DNA of 64,000 nucleotides from positions 1,240,001 through 1,304,000 of the forward strand of contig OZ243043.1 of the NCBI GenBank assembly GCA_965212075.1, in the 5' to 3' direction. Made by a program: the position numbers and the translations under genes. This document shows, piece after piece, positions 53,082 through 62,130 of this stretch (position 1 is its first letter; every line of letters starts with the position of its first letter). The notes below the pieces were generated by a model. That model saw only the letters and a list, made by a program, of their open reading frames with translations. It had not been told where the DNA came from and searched no databases. The stretch comes from CBDBUR01 sp965212075. GTDB lineage: Bacteria; Pseudomonadota; Alphaproteobacteria; JAPOUT01; G958296285.

Positions 53082-54617
53082 ATGGCAATCATAAAGACAA
53101 AAGCAAAGGATCAGCCTTTTAAAATCGCAATTCTCGGCGCGGGGGTCGCGGGCATCTGTATGGCGATCAAGCTCAAACAGGCCGGCTTTGACGACATCAC
53201 CATCTACGAAAAAGCCGATGACATTGGCGGCACTTGGCGCGAAAACACCTATCCGGGATGTTCATGCGATGTGCCGATGCATATGTATGAATATTCTTTT
53301 GAAATGCTGCCTAGCTGGACAAAGAAGTTCGTCTCCGCCGAGGAGATCAAAGTTTATTTGGATCATGTCGCTGATAAATATGACGTCCGCCGCCATGTCA
53401 AATTCGGACAGGAAATCACCGCCGCTTATTTCAACGAAGCCACCGGCTTTTGGGAATTGACTTTCGGCGATGGCAGCAAAAAAACCGCGAATATATTTAT
53501 TGCCGCATCGGGGCAGCTTCATCGCGCGCGCTGGCCGGACATTCAAGGGCAAAGCCAGTTCAAAGGCGCATCATGGCATAGCGCGCAATGGAACCATGAT
53601 GTTGATCTGAAGGGCAAACAGGTGGGCGTCATCGGCAATGGGGCGAGTGCGATCCAATTCGTGCCGGAGATCGCACAGCAAATCGGCGCGGGCGGCAGCA
53701 TACGCATTTTCCAGCGCTCGGCGAGCTGGGTCGTTGAAAGACCGCAGCGCAATTTCTTAGCTGTGGAAAAATGGCTCTATCGCTGGCTGCCTTGGACGAT
53801 GAATTTCCAGCGCTATAAAATTTATTGGCAGGGCGAATTATTGTGGATCGCCTTCCACAAACAGGGCGAAAAATTAAAAGAGATGGCCAATAAGGAAATG
53901 GAGCTCCATGTCCAAGACGAAGCCAAGCGCAAATTGCTGACGCCCGATTATGAGCCCGGCTGCAAGCGCATCTTATTCGCCAATGATTGGTGGCCCGCCA
54001 TGGGGCAGGATAATGTTGAAGTCATCACCGCGCCGATCGCGCAGATTTCGGACAAAGGCGTGCAAACCCAAGATGGCCGCGAGGTTGAGGTCGATGTGCT
54101 GGTCTATAGCACGGGGTTTGAGACGACGAATTTTCTCGGGCCGATGAAAATGACCGGTCTGGCCAATCGCGAATTAAAAGATGTCTGGGCGGGCGGTGCC
54201 TTTGCGCATCTGGGCATCACGGTCAGCGGCTTCCCGAATTTTTTTATGCTTTATGGGCCAAACACCAATCTGGGACATAACTCAATTATTTTTATGATTG
54301 AATGTCAGGCCAATTACATCGCGCAATGCGCGAAAAAAATGCGCAAGAATGACATTTTGTATATGGATGTCAAAGATGAGGCGCAGGAAAAATACAATGA
54401 AAAAGTGCAGGAGGATAACAAAAATTCGGTTTACGCGACCGGCTGCACGAGCTGGTATAAAACCAAAGACGGCAAAGTGACAAATAATTGGGCCAACCAT
54501 ACTTTTTACTATTGGTGGAAAACGCGCCGCCCGCGCTTTGGCGAATTCACCTGCCGCGCGCGCGACAAAGACCCGGGCCAGCCGATCGCGGTCGGCCAGA
54601 AAGTCGCGGCGCAATAG
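53082..54617 (+). CDS. Flavin-containing / Baeyer-Villiger-type monooxygenase
   Basis: The 511-residue protein has an N-terminal FAD motif GAGVAG (19-24), an NADP motif VIGNGASAIQFVPEIA, and between them the segment SGQLHRARWPDI, which fits the Baeyer-Villiger fingerprint (FxGxxxHxxxWP). The family inserts oxygen into ketones or hydroxylates heteroatoms using NADPH. I chose the ATG at 53082, just before the hydrophilic lead and FAD motif; a longer frame from 53043 adds 13 unlikely residues. An enoyl-CoA hydratase gene follows by 19 bp, so both may serve one oxidation route. The substrate is unknown. Confidence 0.9.
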   Translation: MAIIKTKAKDQPFKIAILGAGVAGICMAIKLKQAGFDDITIYEKADDIGGTWRENTYPGCSCDVPMHMYEYSFEMLPSWTKKFVSAEEIKVYLDHVADKYDVRRHVKFGQEITAAYFNEATGFWELTFGDGSKKTANIFIAASGQLHRARWPDIQGQSQFKGASWHSAQWNHDVDLKGKQVGVIGNGASAIQFVPEIAQQIGAGGSIRIFQRSASWVVERPQRNFLAVEKWLYRWLPWTMNFQRYKIYWQGELLWIAFHKQGEKLKEMANKEMELHVQDEAKRKLLTPDYEPGCKRILFANDWWPAMGQDNVEVITAPIAQISDKGVQTQDGREVEVDVLVYSTGFETTNFLGPMKMTGLANRELKDVWAGGAFAHLGITVSGFPNFFMLYGPNTNLGHNSIIFMIECQANYIAQCAKKMRKNDILYMDVKDEAQEKYNEKVQEDNKNSVYATGCTSWYKTKDGKVTNNWANHTFYYWWKTRRPRFGEFTCRARDKDPGQPIAVGQKVAAQ

Positions 54618-54636
54618 ACCGCTGTAAGCGAATTTT

Positions 54637-55437
54637 ATGGATTCCGTCACGATCAAACGGCCTGATGAATATGATGGCCGTGTCGCGATTGTCAGCTTTG
54701 ACCGCGGCAACAAGGCCAATGCTCTATCGCGCGGCTTGATGAAAGAGCTGATGGCCGCAGCTCTATCGCTTGAAGATGAGATTGAGCTTGCGGCGATCGT
54801 GCTGGCGGGCCGCGCGGATGTGTTCACGCTGGGCGCTGATTTGAAAGAGGCTGGCGACAGCCAGCCTAGATCACGCGGTCTTGCGGCGCGCCGCCAAGCC
54901 TTAAAGATCGGCCCGAGATTATGCGCTGCTTGGGAAAAGCTCGATATGATAACGATCGCCGCGATTGAAGGCTGGGCGTGCGGCGGCGGGGTTGCGCTGG
55001 CGGCCTCGTGCGATTTGCGCGTGGCCGGTGAGAGTGCGAGGTTTTACGTCCCCGAAGTGGAGCGCGGCATGAATATGAGCTGGGGCTCCATCCCTCGCCT
55101 CGTCGCTTTGGTCGGTCCGGCGAAGGCGAAAAAACTGGTGGCGCTCTGCGAACAATGGAGCGCTCGTGAAGCGCGCGATTATGGGCTGGTCGATGAGATC
55201 ACGCCTGACGGCGGCACTTTGGCCGCCGCGCTCAAAATTGCGGCGCGCGCCGCATCCCTGCCGCCCAACAGCGTGCGCATGACGAAGCAGGATATCAACG
55301 CCGCCGCGCTCGCTTTTGCCCCGCTCGCCGCCCGCACCGACACTGACGGCTTCGCGCTGGCACAAACATCGGAAGATTTTGCCGAAGGGGTTAAATCTTT
55401 CATTGAAAAGCGTCCGCCAAAATTCACCGGACGTTAA
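54637..55437 (+). CDS. Enoyl-CoA hydratase/isomerase family protein
   Basis: The 266-residue crotonase-fold protein has the first oxyanion region AIVLAGRADVFTLGADLKEA and the second WACGGGVALAASCDLRVA. FYVPEVERGMNMSWGSIPRL follows, where the active-site acid usually lies. Crotonases hydrate or isomerise enoyl-CoA in fatty-acid and branched-chain breakdown. The exact reaction is not clear from these motifs. It follows the monooxygenase gene on the same strand and converges on the DNA glycosylase gene (1-bp gap). Confidence 0.88.
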   Translation: MDSVTIKRPDEYDGRVAIVSFDRGNKANALSRGLMKELMAAALSLEDEIELAAIVLAGRADVFTLGADLKEAGDSQPRSRGLAARRQALKIGPRLCAAWEKLDMITIAAIEGWACGGGVALAASCDLRVAGESARFYVPEVERGMNMSWGSIPRLVALVGPAKAKKLVALCEQWSAREARDYGLVDEITPDGGTLAAALKIAARAASLPPNSVRMTKQDINAAALAFAPLAARTDTDGFALAQTSEDFAEGVKSFIEKRPPKFTGR

Positions 55438-55438
55438 T

Positions 55439-55981
55439 TTATTTTTGAACTTTGAGCCACGCCGCGCGCCAGAGCTGAAACTTTTCCTCTTCGCGCTGCC
55501 GCGCATGCGCCGGACTGGTGGAAGGCAAATCATAGATCGCCAGATCACGCGGCAAAAAATTCAAAATATGGCGGCGAAAGCTCACCGCCGCCTTGCCGCC
55601 ATTCAAAAATACCGCGCAGATTGATGTCTGCTGCGCTAAAAATCCCGCAATATCATTGGGCGTTTCGTTTTTGATATTTTGATCAAGCGAGCCGGTGCGC
55701 TCGCAATGTTTGAGAACATCCCAGAGCGCGACTTTGGCGCGGCCTAAAGCGGCTAGCCTGTTTTGATAATTTAACAAAGGCGAAAAACCGGCGAGCCCAG
55801 CCATGATCGGCCAGAAAGCATTGCGCTGATGCGCATAATATTGGCTTTGCGCAAGTGAAATGCGTCCGGGCATGGAGCCCAAAATCAGCAGATGCGGGCG
55901 CGGGCGCTGCCGCACGAAAGGCGCAAAACTCTGCGCGACATCATCGGGGTTCAAGCCTTCATCTCTTGCGCTGGCGCTCAT
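55439..55981 (-). CDS. DNA-deoxyinosine glycosylase (uracil-DNA glycosylase superfamily)
   Basis: The 180-residue protein matches the UDG-superfamily branch that removes hypoxanthine (deaminated adenine) from DNA. The N-terminal motif is LLILGSMPGRISLAQSQYYA, followed by HQRNAFWPIM; mid-protein is VALWDVLKHCERTGSLD, and near the end DLPSTSPAHAR. It is the right length for the family. Its start overlaps the stop of the HD-domain gene by 4 bp, so the two are translated together, which may link base repair with that enzyme. Confidence 0.85.
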   Translation of the reverse strand: MSASARDEGLNPDDVAQSFAPFVRQRPRPHLLILGSMPGRISLAQSQYYAHQRNAFWPIMAGLAGFSPLLNYQNRLAALGRAKVALWDVLKHCERTGSLDQNIKNETPNDIAGFLAQQTSICAVFLNGGKAAVSFRRHILNFLPRDLAIYDLPSTSPAHARQREEEKFQLWRAAWLKVQK

Positions 55982-56550
55982 GTTGCGCGGCGATAAATGC
56001 TCCGCTGCGGCTTTTCAAAAAGGCGCTCGACCATCGGCGCGAAGGCGTCAAGCGGCATGGATTTGAAATTTTTATCAAAAGCGGGCTGATCGAATTTTTC
56101 GCAAAAATCAGCGCAAGCGGCGAACCATTGATGGCCGCGAAATTGCTCGCGCATATCGCGGTCGAGCCCTAGATGGTGGAAAAAATAATAGCCCTGAAAA
56201 ATGCCGTGATGCTGCACGATCCAATGATTCTTCTCGCTGACAAAAGGCTGCAAAATGGCGGCGGCGATATCGGGATGATTATAACAGCCGAGCGTGTCGC
56301 CAATATCGTGGATGAGCGCGCAGGCGACATATTCCTCATCGCAGCCCGCCTGATGAGCGCGGGTGGCGGTCTGCAGAGAATGTTCAAGCCGATCAACCGG
56401 AAAGCCGCCATAATCGCCCGCCAGCAATTTGAGGTGGGTGAGGATGCGCTGCGCCAATCCCTGTTGAAACCCTTTGGATGCGCGATTGATGATCGCCCAA
56501 TCTTCCTGTGTGCTCTCCTCAAAAGAGCCAAAATCAGCCTGTTCCGACAT
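55978..56550 (-). CDS. HD-domain metal-dependent protein
   Basis: The 190-residue protein has an HD domain: His57 in LEHSLQTATRAH, His81-Asp82 in ALIHDIGDTLG, then WIVQHHGIF. Relatives include phosphohydrolases and the mixed-valence di-iron oxygenases (PhnZ/MIOX-like), which share this spacing; I cannot tell which. The start is the ATG at 56550, with an AGGA site about 6 bp upstream; a GTG four codons earlier is also in frame. It is upstream of and coupled to the DNA glycosylase gene. Confidence 0.82.
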   Translation of the reverse strand: MSEQADFGSFEESTQEDWAIINRASKGFQQGLAQRILTHLKLLAGDYGGFPVDRLEHSLQTATRAHQAGCDEEYVACALIHDIGDTLGCYNHPDIAAAILQPFVSEKNHWIVQHHGIFQGYYFFHHLGLDRDMREQFRGHQWFAACADFCEKFDQPAFDKNFKSMPLDAFAPMVERLFEKPQRSIYRRAT

Positions 56551-56644
56551 AATATTCCTCACTTATTTGACCGCGATGTTTTGTGATAATATCATAAAAT
56601 CAACGCTCATAATATAAGGGCATAATAAAGGGAAGGAGGACATC

Positions 56645-57556
56645 ATGGAAATTTTACGCACCGATGACAGCCGTTTCGCGAGCCTTCCGGGCTATGATTT
56701 TGCGCCGCATTATTGCGACGTGCCTTCAGGAGAGGGCGAAACTTTACGGATTCACTATATTGACGAAGGCCCAAAAGACGCCGCTGAAACGATTTTATGC
56801 ATGCATGGCGAGCCCTCGTGGAGCTACCTCTATCGCAAGATGATACCCCCTTTTGTAGCGGCGGGCTTTCGGGTGCTCGCCCCTGATCTGGTGGGCTTTG
56901 GCCGCTCGGACAAGCCTGCGGCCAAAGCAGATTACAGCTATAAGCGCCACATTGACTGGATGTCGGCCTGGCTTGAAAAAGTGGACGGCAAAAACTTGAC
57001 GCTGGTCTGTCAGGATTGGGGCGGGCTGATCGGCTTGCGGCTGGTTGCCGCTTATCCCGATCGCTTTGCGCGCGTGGTCGCGGCCAATACCGGCCTGCCC
57101 GACGGACGCGGCGAGGCTTCAAAAGCTTTCAAGCAATGGCTGGATTTCAGCCAGAACGTGCCGCAATTTCCTGTCGGCGAGATCGTCAAAGGCGGGACTC
57201 AAAAAGGCTTAAAAGATGACGAAGTTGCCGCCTATGATGCGCCCTTTCCCGATGAGAGCTACAAATCATGCGCGCGCTGTTTCCCGACCTTCGTGCCGAT
57301 CACCGCAGAGCATGATCAAGTCAAAGAAAACCAAGAAGCGTGGAAAGTGCTGGAGAAATGGGACAAGCCCTTTCTCACCGCCTTCAGCGATCAGGACCCG
57401 GTATCAAGGGGCGGCGAGATGATTCTTCAAAAGCGCATTAAGGGTGCCAAAGGCCAGCCCCATACGACGATCAAAGGCGGCGGCCATTTTCTGCAGGAAG
57501 ATTGCGGGCCGGAGTTCGCGCAAACGGTGATTGATTTCGTTAAAAGAGAAAAATAG
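56645..57556 (+). CDS. Haloalkane dehalogenase (HLD-I type)
   Basis: The enzyme hydrolyses carbon-halogen bonds of alkyl halides to alcohol and halide, through a covalent ester. The 303-residue alpha/beta hydrolase has the nucleophile Asp124 in VCQDWGGLIGL, followed by the halide-holding Trp125. The acid is Asp251 in FSDQDPVS, the position used in HLD-I enzymes, and His281 lies in GGGHFLQED. LCMHGEPSWSYLYRKMIP and APDLVGFGRSDKP are classic for the family. A GGAGG ribosome site precedes the start. The P450 gene begins 4 bp after the stop, so the two are surely co-transcribed. Confidence 0.92.
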   Translation: MEILRTDDSRFASLPGYDFAPHYCDVPSGEGETLRIHYIDEGPKDAAETILCMHGEPSWSYLYRKMIPPFVAAGFRVLAPDLVGFGRSDKPAAKADYSYKRHIDWMSAWLEKVDGKNLTLVCQDWGGLIGLRLVAAYPDRFARVVAANTGLPDGRGEASKAFKQWLDFSQNVPQFPVGEIVKGGTQKGLKDDEVAAYDAPFPDESYKSCARCFPTFVPITAEHDQVKENQEAWKVLEKWDKPFLTAFSDQDPVSRGGEMILQKRIKGAKGQPHTTIKGGGHFLQEDCGPEFAQTVIDFVKREK

Positions 57557-57559
57557 CGA

Positions 57560-58825
57560 ATGAACGCCCAAAACATCGCCGCAAATATCGCTAATGAAAT
57601 TTCTAATCCGGTGAATTATGGCGACGAAAATTATATTCACGAAATGTTTGCGCATTTGCGGCAGCAGGAAAAAATCCTCTGGCTGGTGCCGGAGCTCTAT
57701 GATCCTTTTTGGGCGATCGTCAAACATCAGGATATTTTAGAAATTGAGCGGCAGCACAAATTATTCATCAATGAGCCGCGCACAGTCTTGCTGACCAAAG
57801 AGGTGGAAGCGGGTTTGATGGAGAAAATCGGCACGACGCAGCCAGTGCGCTCGCTTGTGCATATTGACGATCCGCTGCACCGGCAGCTGCGCGCTTTGAC
57901 GCAATCATGGTTCATGCCGCCTAATCTGAAAAAAATGCAGCCGGTTTTGCATCGGCTTGCTAAAAAATTCGTTGATCGCATGGCCGATGCCCGCGAGTGC
58001 GATTTTGTGCGCGATATTGTCACTTGGTATCCGCTCCATGTGATTATGAACATATTGGGCGTGCCCGAAAGTGATGAAGCGCGGATGATGAAGCTCACAC
58101 AGGAGCTGTTCGGCGGCACCGACCCCGATATGCAGCGCGACCAGCCAAGCGAAGAAGAACAAGCGCAGCAGCTCATGGCGATCTTGATGGACTTTTACGA
58201 TTATTTCACCGCGCTGACCGAAGAAAGGCGCAAAAATCCGCGCGATGATGTCGCTTCTATCATCGCCAACGGCAAGGTGGAAGGCGAGCCTTTATCTTAT
58301 ATGGACGCGATGGGCTATTACACGATCATCGCGACCGCCGGACATGATACGACCAGCTCCACCATCGCCGGCGGCTTGAAAGCGCTGATGGATCATCCCG
58401 ACCAGCTTGCTAAATTGCGCGCGGATATGTCGCTGATGCCGCAGGCGGTGGAAGAGATGATCCGCTGGGTGACGCCAGTGCAGCATTTTCTGCGCACCGC
58501 GACGGAAGATTATTCCCTGCGCGGCGAGACGATCAAAAAAAGCCAAAGCGTCATGTTGTTCTATCCGTCCGGCAATCGGGATGAGGAAATCTTTGATGAT
58601 CCATTTGCGTTTCGGATTGACCGCAGCCCGAATAAACATCTCGCCTTCGGCTTTGGCGTTCATCTATGTTTGGGCATGCACCTTGCGCGCATGGAAATAC
58701 AATATTTCTTCAATGAATTGCTGCCGCGGCTGGACGAAATTGAATTTGCCGCGCCTTCAAGCCGCGTGCAGTCCACTTTTGTCAGCGGCTTGAAAACGAT
58801 GCCGGTTAAATATAAACTCCATTGA
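57560..58825 (+). CDS. Cytochrome P450
   Basis: The 421-residue soluble bacterial P450 has the oxygen-binding helix AGHDTTSS (260-267), Glu299-x-x-Arg302, and the heme loop FGFGVHLCLGMHLAR with the ligand Cys370. It resembles class I enzymes that hydroxylate terpenes, steroid side chains or alkyl chains, and needs ferredoxin and reductase partners, which are not in the window. It directly follows the dehalogenase gene. Its TGA is directly followed by the ATG of the envC-like gene, with no clear ribosome site between them. Confidence 0.93.
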   Translation: MNAQNIAANIANEISNPVNYGDENYIHEMFAHLRQQEKILWLVPELYDPFWAIVKHQDILEIERQHKLFINEPRTVLLTKEVEAGLMEKIGTTQPVRSLVHIDDPLHRQLRALTQSWFMPPNLKKMQPVLHRLAKKFVDRMADARECDFVRDIVTWYPLHVIMNILGVPESDEARMMKLTQELFGGTDPDMQRDQPSEEEQAQQLMAILMDFYDYFTALTEERRKNPRDDVASIIANGKVEGEPLSYMDAMGYYTIIATAGHDTTSSTIAGGLKALMDHPDQLAKLRADMSLMPQAVEEMIRWVTPVQHFLRTATEDYSLRGETIKKSQSVMLFYPSGNRDEEIFDDPFAFRIDRSPNKHLAFGFGVHLCLGMHLARMEIQYFFNELLPRLDEIEFAAPSSRVQSTFVSGLKTMPVKYKLH

Positions 58826-59863
58826 ATGATTTATTTTATTGCGATCGCGGCCTTTGCACTGGCATTGCTGGGCGATAATGCCGCCGCTGACGAAGATATC
58901 AAAGCGATCAATCAAGCTTTGATCGTCAAAGCGTCAGAAATTCAATCGCTTGAATATGAAATCGCGCGCGCCGATGAACGGGGGGGGCAATTGCGCGAAA
59001 AACTCGCCGAAATGGAAACGAGCCGCACTAAACATATTCAGCTTCAAAAAACGGCGGGCGCGTCTTTGATGCGGATCGCGCGGCGGCCTCAAAATATGCC
59101 GCTCGTCTCCAATATAGATCTAGTGCGCGGCGAACTGCTTTTGGCAAACATTCAAAAGCGCGCAAACCATCTGCTCAACCGGCTCGTGGCGCGCAATTCC
59201 GCAATCGCCACTTTGGCCGCAGAGGTTCAGCACAACGAACAGGCGCTCCAGCAAGCTTTGAAAGAGCGCGTGAACATCCATCGCGCGCTTGAGACTCTGC
59301 TCGCGCGCAAACGAAAAGGCCTGAAGACCAAAAACAGCGCGCATCTTCTCAAGCAAGCCAAAAAAATGGCCGCTTTGTCATCACAGGCGCATGACACAAA
59401 TGCGCTGATCTCAAAAATCATCGCGCGCGCAAAACGCCCAAACACGCAGCCCTCTTTGGACACGCCGCAATTTCTCAAACCCGGTGCCGGAAAAGTGGTG
59501 AGCGGCTTTGGGGATAAAAATGCGCTGGGCATGAATGCCCTCGGATTAGGGTTTTCCATGCTCCCCAGCGCGCGCATTGTCGCGCCGGTCAGCGGACAGG
59601 CCATTTTTGCCGGGCCTTTCCGCCGCTATGGCCACATCTTGATTATTGCCGCGCCGGGCGGCTATCATCTATTCTTGCGCGGCATGGCACGGCTCGACGT
59701 TCGCGCGGGTGAAGCACTCGCCGCCGGTGAGCCGATCGGCCTAATGCCGTCAGCAAAAAAATCGCCGCAAGGCGCAAATCAGCCTATACTCTACTTGGAG
59801 GTGCGCAAACATGGCCGACCAATTGATCCAACTCCGCTCTTTGCGGAAAATATCCACCCATAA
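58826..59863 (+). CDS. EnvC-like murein hydrolase activator with degenerate LytM domain
   Basis: EnvC-type proteins sit in the periplasm at the division site and switch on amidases. The 345-residue protein has a signal peptide (MIYFIAIAAFALALLGDNAA), a coiled-coil region (about 25-200) and a C-terminal LytM/M23 fold (SGFGDKNALGMNALGLGF; VAPVSGQAIFAGPFRRYGHI). The zinc ligands of active M23 peptidases are missing: YHLFLRGM replaces the LYAH-type segment and LYLEVRKHG replaces HFEIR. That is expected for an activator rather than an enzyme. The gene abuts the P450 gene and overlaps ctpA by 53 bp. Confidence 0.85.
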   Translation: MIYFIAIAAFALALLGDNAAADEDIKAINQALIVKASEIQSLEYEIARADERGGQLREKLAEMETSRTKHIQLQKTAGASLMRIARRPQNMPLVSNIDLVRGELLLANIQKRANHLLNRLVARNSAIATLAAEVQHNEQALQQALKERVNIHRALETLLARKRKGLKTKNSAHLLKQAKKMAALSSQAHDTNALISKIIARAKRPNTQPSLDTPQFLKPGAGKVVSGFGDKNALGMNALGLGFSMLPSARIVAPVSGQAIFAGPFRRYGHILIIAAPGGYHLFLRGMARLDVRAGEALAAGEPIGLMPSAKKSPQGANQPILYLEVRKHGRPIDPTPLFAENIHP

Positions 59864-61163
59864 ATTCGCCCATAAATTTATGAAATTTATGCCCTATCTC
59901 GCCCTATGCCTGCTGCTTGGGCCCTTAAGCGCGGCGCAAGCTGCCGACAATCGGCAGCATGATGTCTATCGCCAGCTTGATCTGTTCGGCCAAATTTTGG
60001 AGACCGTGCGCAAAGAGCATGTCGCCCCCAAAAATGACGAAGAATTGATTCATGCGGCCATCAACGGCATGCTGTCGGCGCTTGATCCGCATTCCTCATG
60101 GCTGGACCCGGAAACTTACAAAAATATGCAAGTTCATACGCGCGGTGAATTTGGCGGACTCGGTATTGAAGTGACGATGGAAAACGGATTGATCAAAATC
60201 GTCGCGCCCATCGCCGACACGCCTGCTGATCGCGCCGGTGTGCTGGCAAGCGACCTCATCACGCATCTGGATGACGAGCCCGTATTGGGCATGACTCTAT
60301 CCGAAGCGGTGAGCCGCATGCGCGGCGCGCCGCAAACAAAAATCAAGCTGACGATCAAGCGGCAGGGGCGCAAAGCGCCGCTCAACATTGTCATTATTCG
60401 CGACATCATTGAAATCAAAGCCGTCATATCGCGCCGCGAAGGAAAAGTCGGCTATCTGCGGCTGACAACATTTAACGAGCGCGCCACCGAAAATTTGCGC
60501 ATAGCGATCCACAAATTGCAGCGCGAGACCCGCAATGGCCCGCAAGCCTATGTTCTTGACCTGCGCAACAATCCGGGCGGCCTGCTTGATCAGGCGGTAT
60601 CCATCGCCGATCTGTTTTTGACGCGTGGTGAAATCGTTTCAATTCGCGGTCGCGCCGACAAAAAAGGCCAAGCCAGCGATCGCTATAATGCCCGCGGCGG
60701 CGACATCACGCAGGGCAAGCCGATCATCATTTTGATCAATGGCGGCTCGGCCAGCGCTTCGGAGATCGTCGCCGGTGCGCTGCAAGACCAGCGCCGCGCG
60801 ATCACTTTGGGCACGTTGTCATTCGGCAAAGGATCGGTGCAGACGGTGCGGCCTTTGGGTCAGGGCAATGGCGCTTTGCGCCTGACGACCGCGCGCTATT
60901 ACACCCCGTCAGGCCGTTCCATACAAGCACACGGCGTGGTGCCCGACATCGTCGTGCAGCAGAAGCTGGACAAAGAGGAAAAAGACCGCCTCGGCATCAC
61001 CGGAGAAACAGATCTGCGCGGCCATTTGGATGGCAGCGATAAAAGCCAGCGCTCGGGCTCGGCATCTTACATTCCCAAAGAGTCGGAAAAAGATACGCAG
61101 CTCAATTACGCGCTTGATCTGCTGCGCGCGGTGATCGCCAACAATTCGCTCGCGGCGAAATAA
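59811..61163 (+). CDS. ctpA: Carboxy-terminal processing protease (S41)
   Basis: This periplasmic serine protease cleaves C-termini of envelope proteins. The 450-residue protein has a late signal segment (MPYLALCLLLGPLSAAQA, 27-44), a PDZ domain (about 105-185, GIEVTMENGLIKIVAPI and LDDEPVLGM), and the S41 catalytic domain. The nucleophile lies in NGGSASASEIV and the general base lysine in LSFGKGSVQTV. A GGAGG site 9 bp before 59811 supports the long start even though it lies inside the envC-like gene. A 12-bp duplication gives the N-terminal repeat HKFAHKFMKFM. Confidence 0.93.
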   Translation: MADQLIQLRSLRKISTHKFAHKFMKFMPYLALCLLLGPLSAAQAADNRQHDVYRQLDLFGQILETVRKEHVAPKNDEELIHAAINGMLSALDPHSSWLDPETYKNMQVHTRGEFGGLGIEVTMENGLIKIVAPIADTPADRAGVLASDLITHLDDEPVLGMTLSEAVSRMRGAPQTKIKLTIKRQGRKAPLNIVIIRDIIEIKAVISRREGKVGYLRLTTFNERATENLRIAIHKLQRETRNGPQAYVLDLRNNPGGLLDQAVSIADLFLTRGEIVSIRGRADKKGQASDRYNARGGDITQGKPIIILINGGSASASEIVAGALQDQRRAITLGTLSFGKGSVQTVRPLGQGNGALRLTTARYYTPSGRSIQAHGVVPDIVVQQKLDKEEKDRLGITGETDLRGHLDGSDKSQRSGSASYIPKESEKDTQLNYALDLLRAVIANNSLAAK

Positions 61164-61179
61164 TCGTCAAAAGATAAAT

Positions 61180-61680
61180 ATGCAGCATCAAGACTTGCCC
61201 TGGCGCAAAGGGGTCGGCATTTTTCTGTTTAACGATCTGGGCCAAATATGGACGGGGCAGCGCAATCCGCTCTTAACGCCTGAAAGCCCCTACGACAAAG
61301 ATTATCTCTGGCAGATGCCGCAAGGCGGCATTGATCCCGACGAGGCGCCGCGCGCCGCAGCACAGCGCGAATTGCATGAGGAGACGGGCATTACCAGCGC
61401 GCACTTTGTCGGCGAGAGCCAAGACTGGCTCTATTACGATCTGCCCGAAAACCTGTTGGGCAAAGTGCTTGCGGGATTTCGCGGACAGGCGCAAAAATGG
61501 TTTGCGATGAAATTTGAGGGCGCAGATAATGAAATTGATCTCGCCGCGCACAGACCGCAGGAATTTACAGACTGGGCATGGCGGGAAGTCGGCGAGCTTG
61601 ACCGGCTCGTCATTCCGTTTAAGCAGGCGCTTTATCGCCAAGTGATCGAGGAATTTAAGAACTTCCTGCCGCGCGACTAG
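61180..61680 (+). CDS. rppH: RNA pyrophosphohydrolase
   Basis: RppH removes pyrophosphate from the 5' end of mRNA and so starts decay. The 166-residue Nudix protein has the complete Nudix box at 49-71 (G49-x5-E55-x7-REL-x-EETGI), preceded by YLWQMPQGG, the typical RppH lead. It follows ctpA by 16 bp. The stop codon is inside a 12-bp tandem duplication. It converges on atpC. Confidence 0.95.
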   Translation: MQHQDLPWRKGVGIFLFNDLGQIWTGQRNPLLTPESPYDKDYLWQMPQGGIDPDEAPRAAAQRELHEETGITSAHFVGESQDWLYYDLPENLLGKVLAGFRGQAQKWFAMKFEGADNEIDLAAHRPQEFTDWAWREVGELDRLVIPFKQALYRQVIEEFKNFLPRD

Positions 61681-61692
61681 CCGCGCGACTGG
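61669..61692. repeat. 12-bp tandem duplication across the rppH stop codon
   Basis: CCGCGCGACTAG is followed directly by CCGCGCGACTGG. The TAG stop (61678-61680) is the last three bases of the first copy, and the second copy has TGG in its place. Confidence 0.85.
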
Positions 61693-61697
61693 CCTAG

Positions 61698-62108
61698 CTA
61701 GTTTTGGGCGCGGGTGATGGTATTTTGCATCGCCTGCAGGCGCAGCCATGCGGCGCGGGCGTCGGCGCGGCGTTCGCTCTGCTCGGCGTGGAGCATGTCA
61801 TCATGCGCATCTTGGATGGCTTGCGCCACCTGTGCTGCGTCAAGCGTGCTCACCGGCTGAGCCTCGTCGGCCAAAATCGTTACCTTATCGCCGCTCGCGC
61901 GCAAAAAGCCGGAGAGGATAAAAAAATAATCCTTCGCGCCGTCTGCCGTCTCAATGATCAGACAGCCCGCGCGCAGCAAGGTCGCAAAAGGCGCGTGCTG
62001 GGCGCGAATGCCGAACTCGCCTTCGCTGCCGGGCGCGGTAATCATCACCGCTTCGCCCGCAGCAATCTCAGCTTCAGGACAGAGCAGCGCATAAGAAATC
62101 AAAGACAT
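61698..62108 (-). CDS. atpC: ATP synthase F1 epsilon subunit
   Basis: Epsilon is part of the F1 rotor stalk and inhibits ATP hydrolysis. The 136-residue protein has the N-terminal beta-sandwich (AVMITAPGSEGEFGIRAQHA, then PFATLLRAGCL) and a C-terminal helical hairpin (AAQVAQAIQDAHDD). It is the last gene of the atpG-atpD-atpC order, 22 bp after atpD. Confidence 0.95.
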   Translation of the reverse strand: MSLISYALLCPEAEIAAGEAVMITAPGSEGEFGIRAQHAPFATLLRAGCLIIETADGAKDYFFILSGFLRASGDKVTILADEAQPVSTLDAAQVAQAIQDAHDDMLHAEQSERRADARAAWLRLQAMQNTITRAQN

Positions 62109-62130
62109 TTAATATCCTCACACGAAATTT

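Noticed and set aside
58826..59863. Active M23 zinc endopeptidase
   Set aside because: The zinc-ligand histidines and aspartate of active LytM domains are not in place, so it is listed as an EnvC-like activator.
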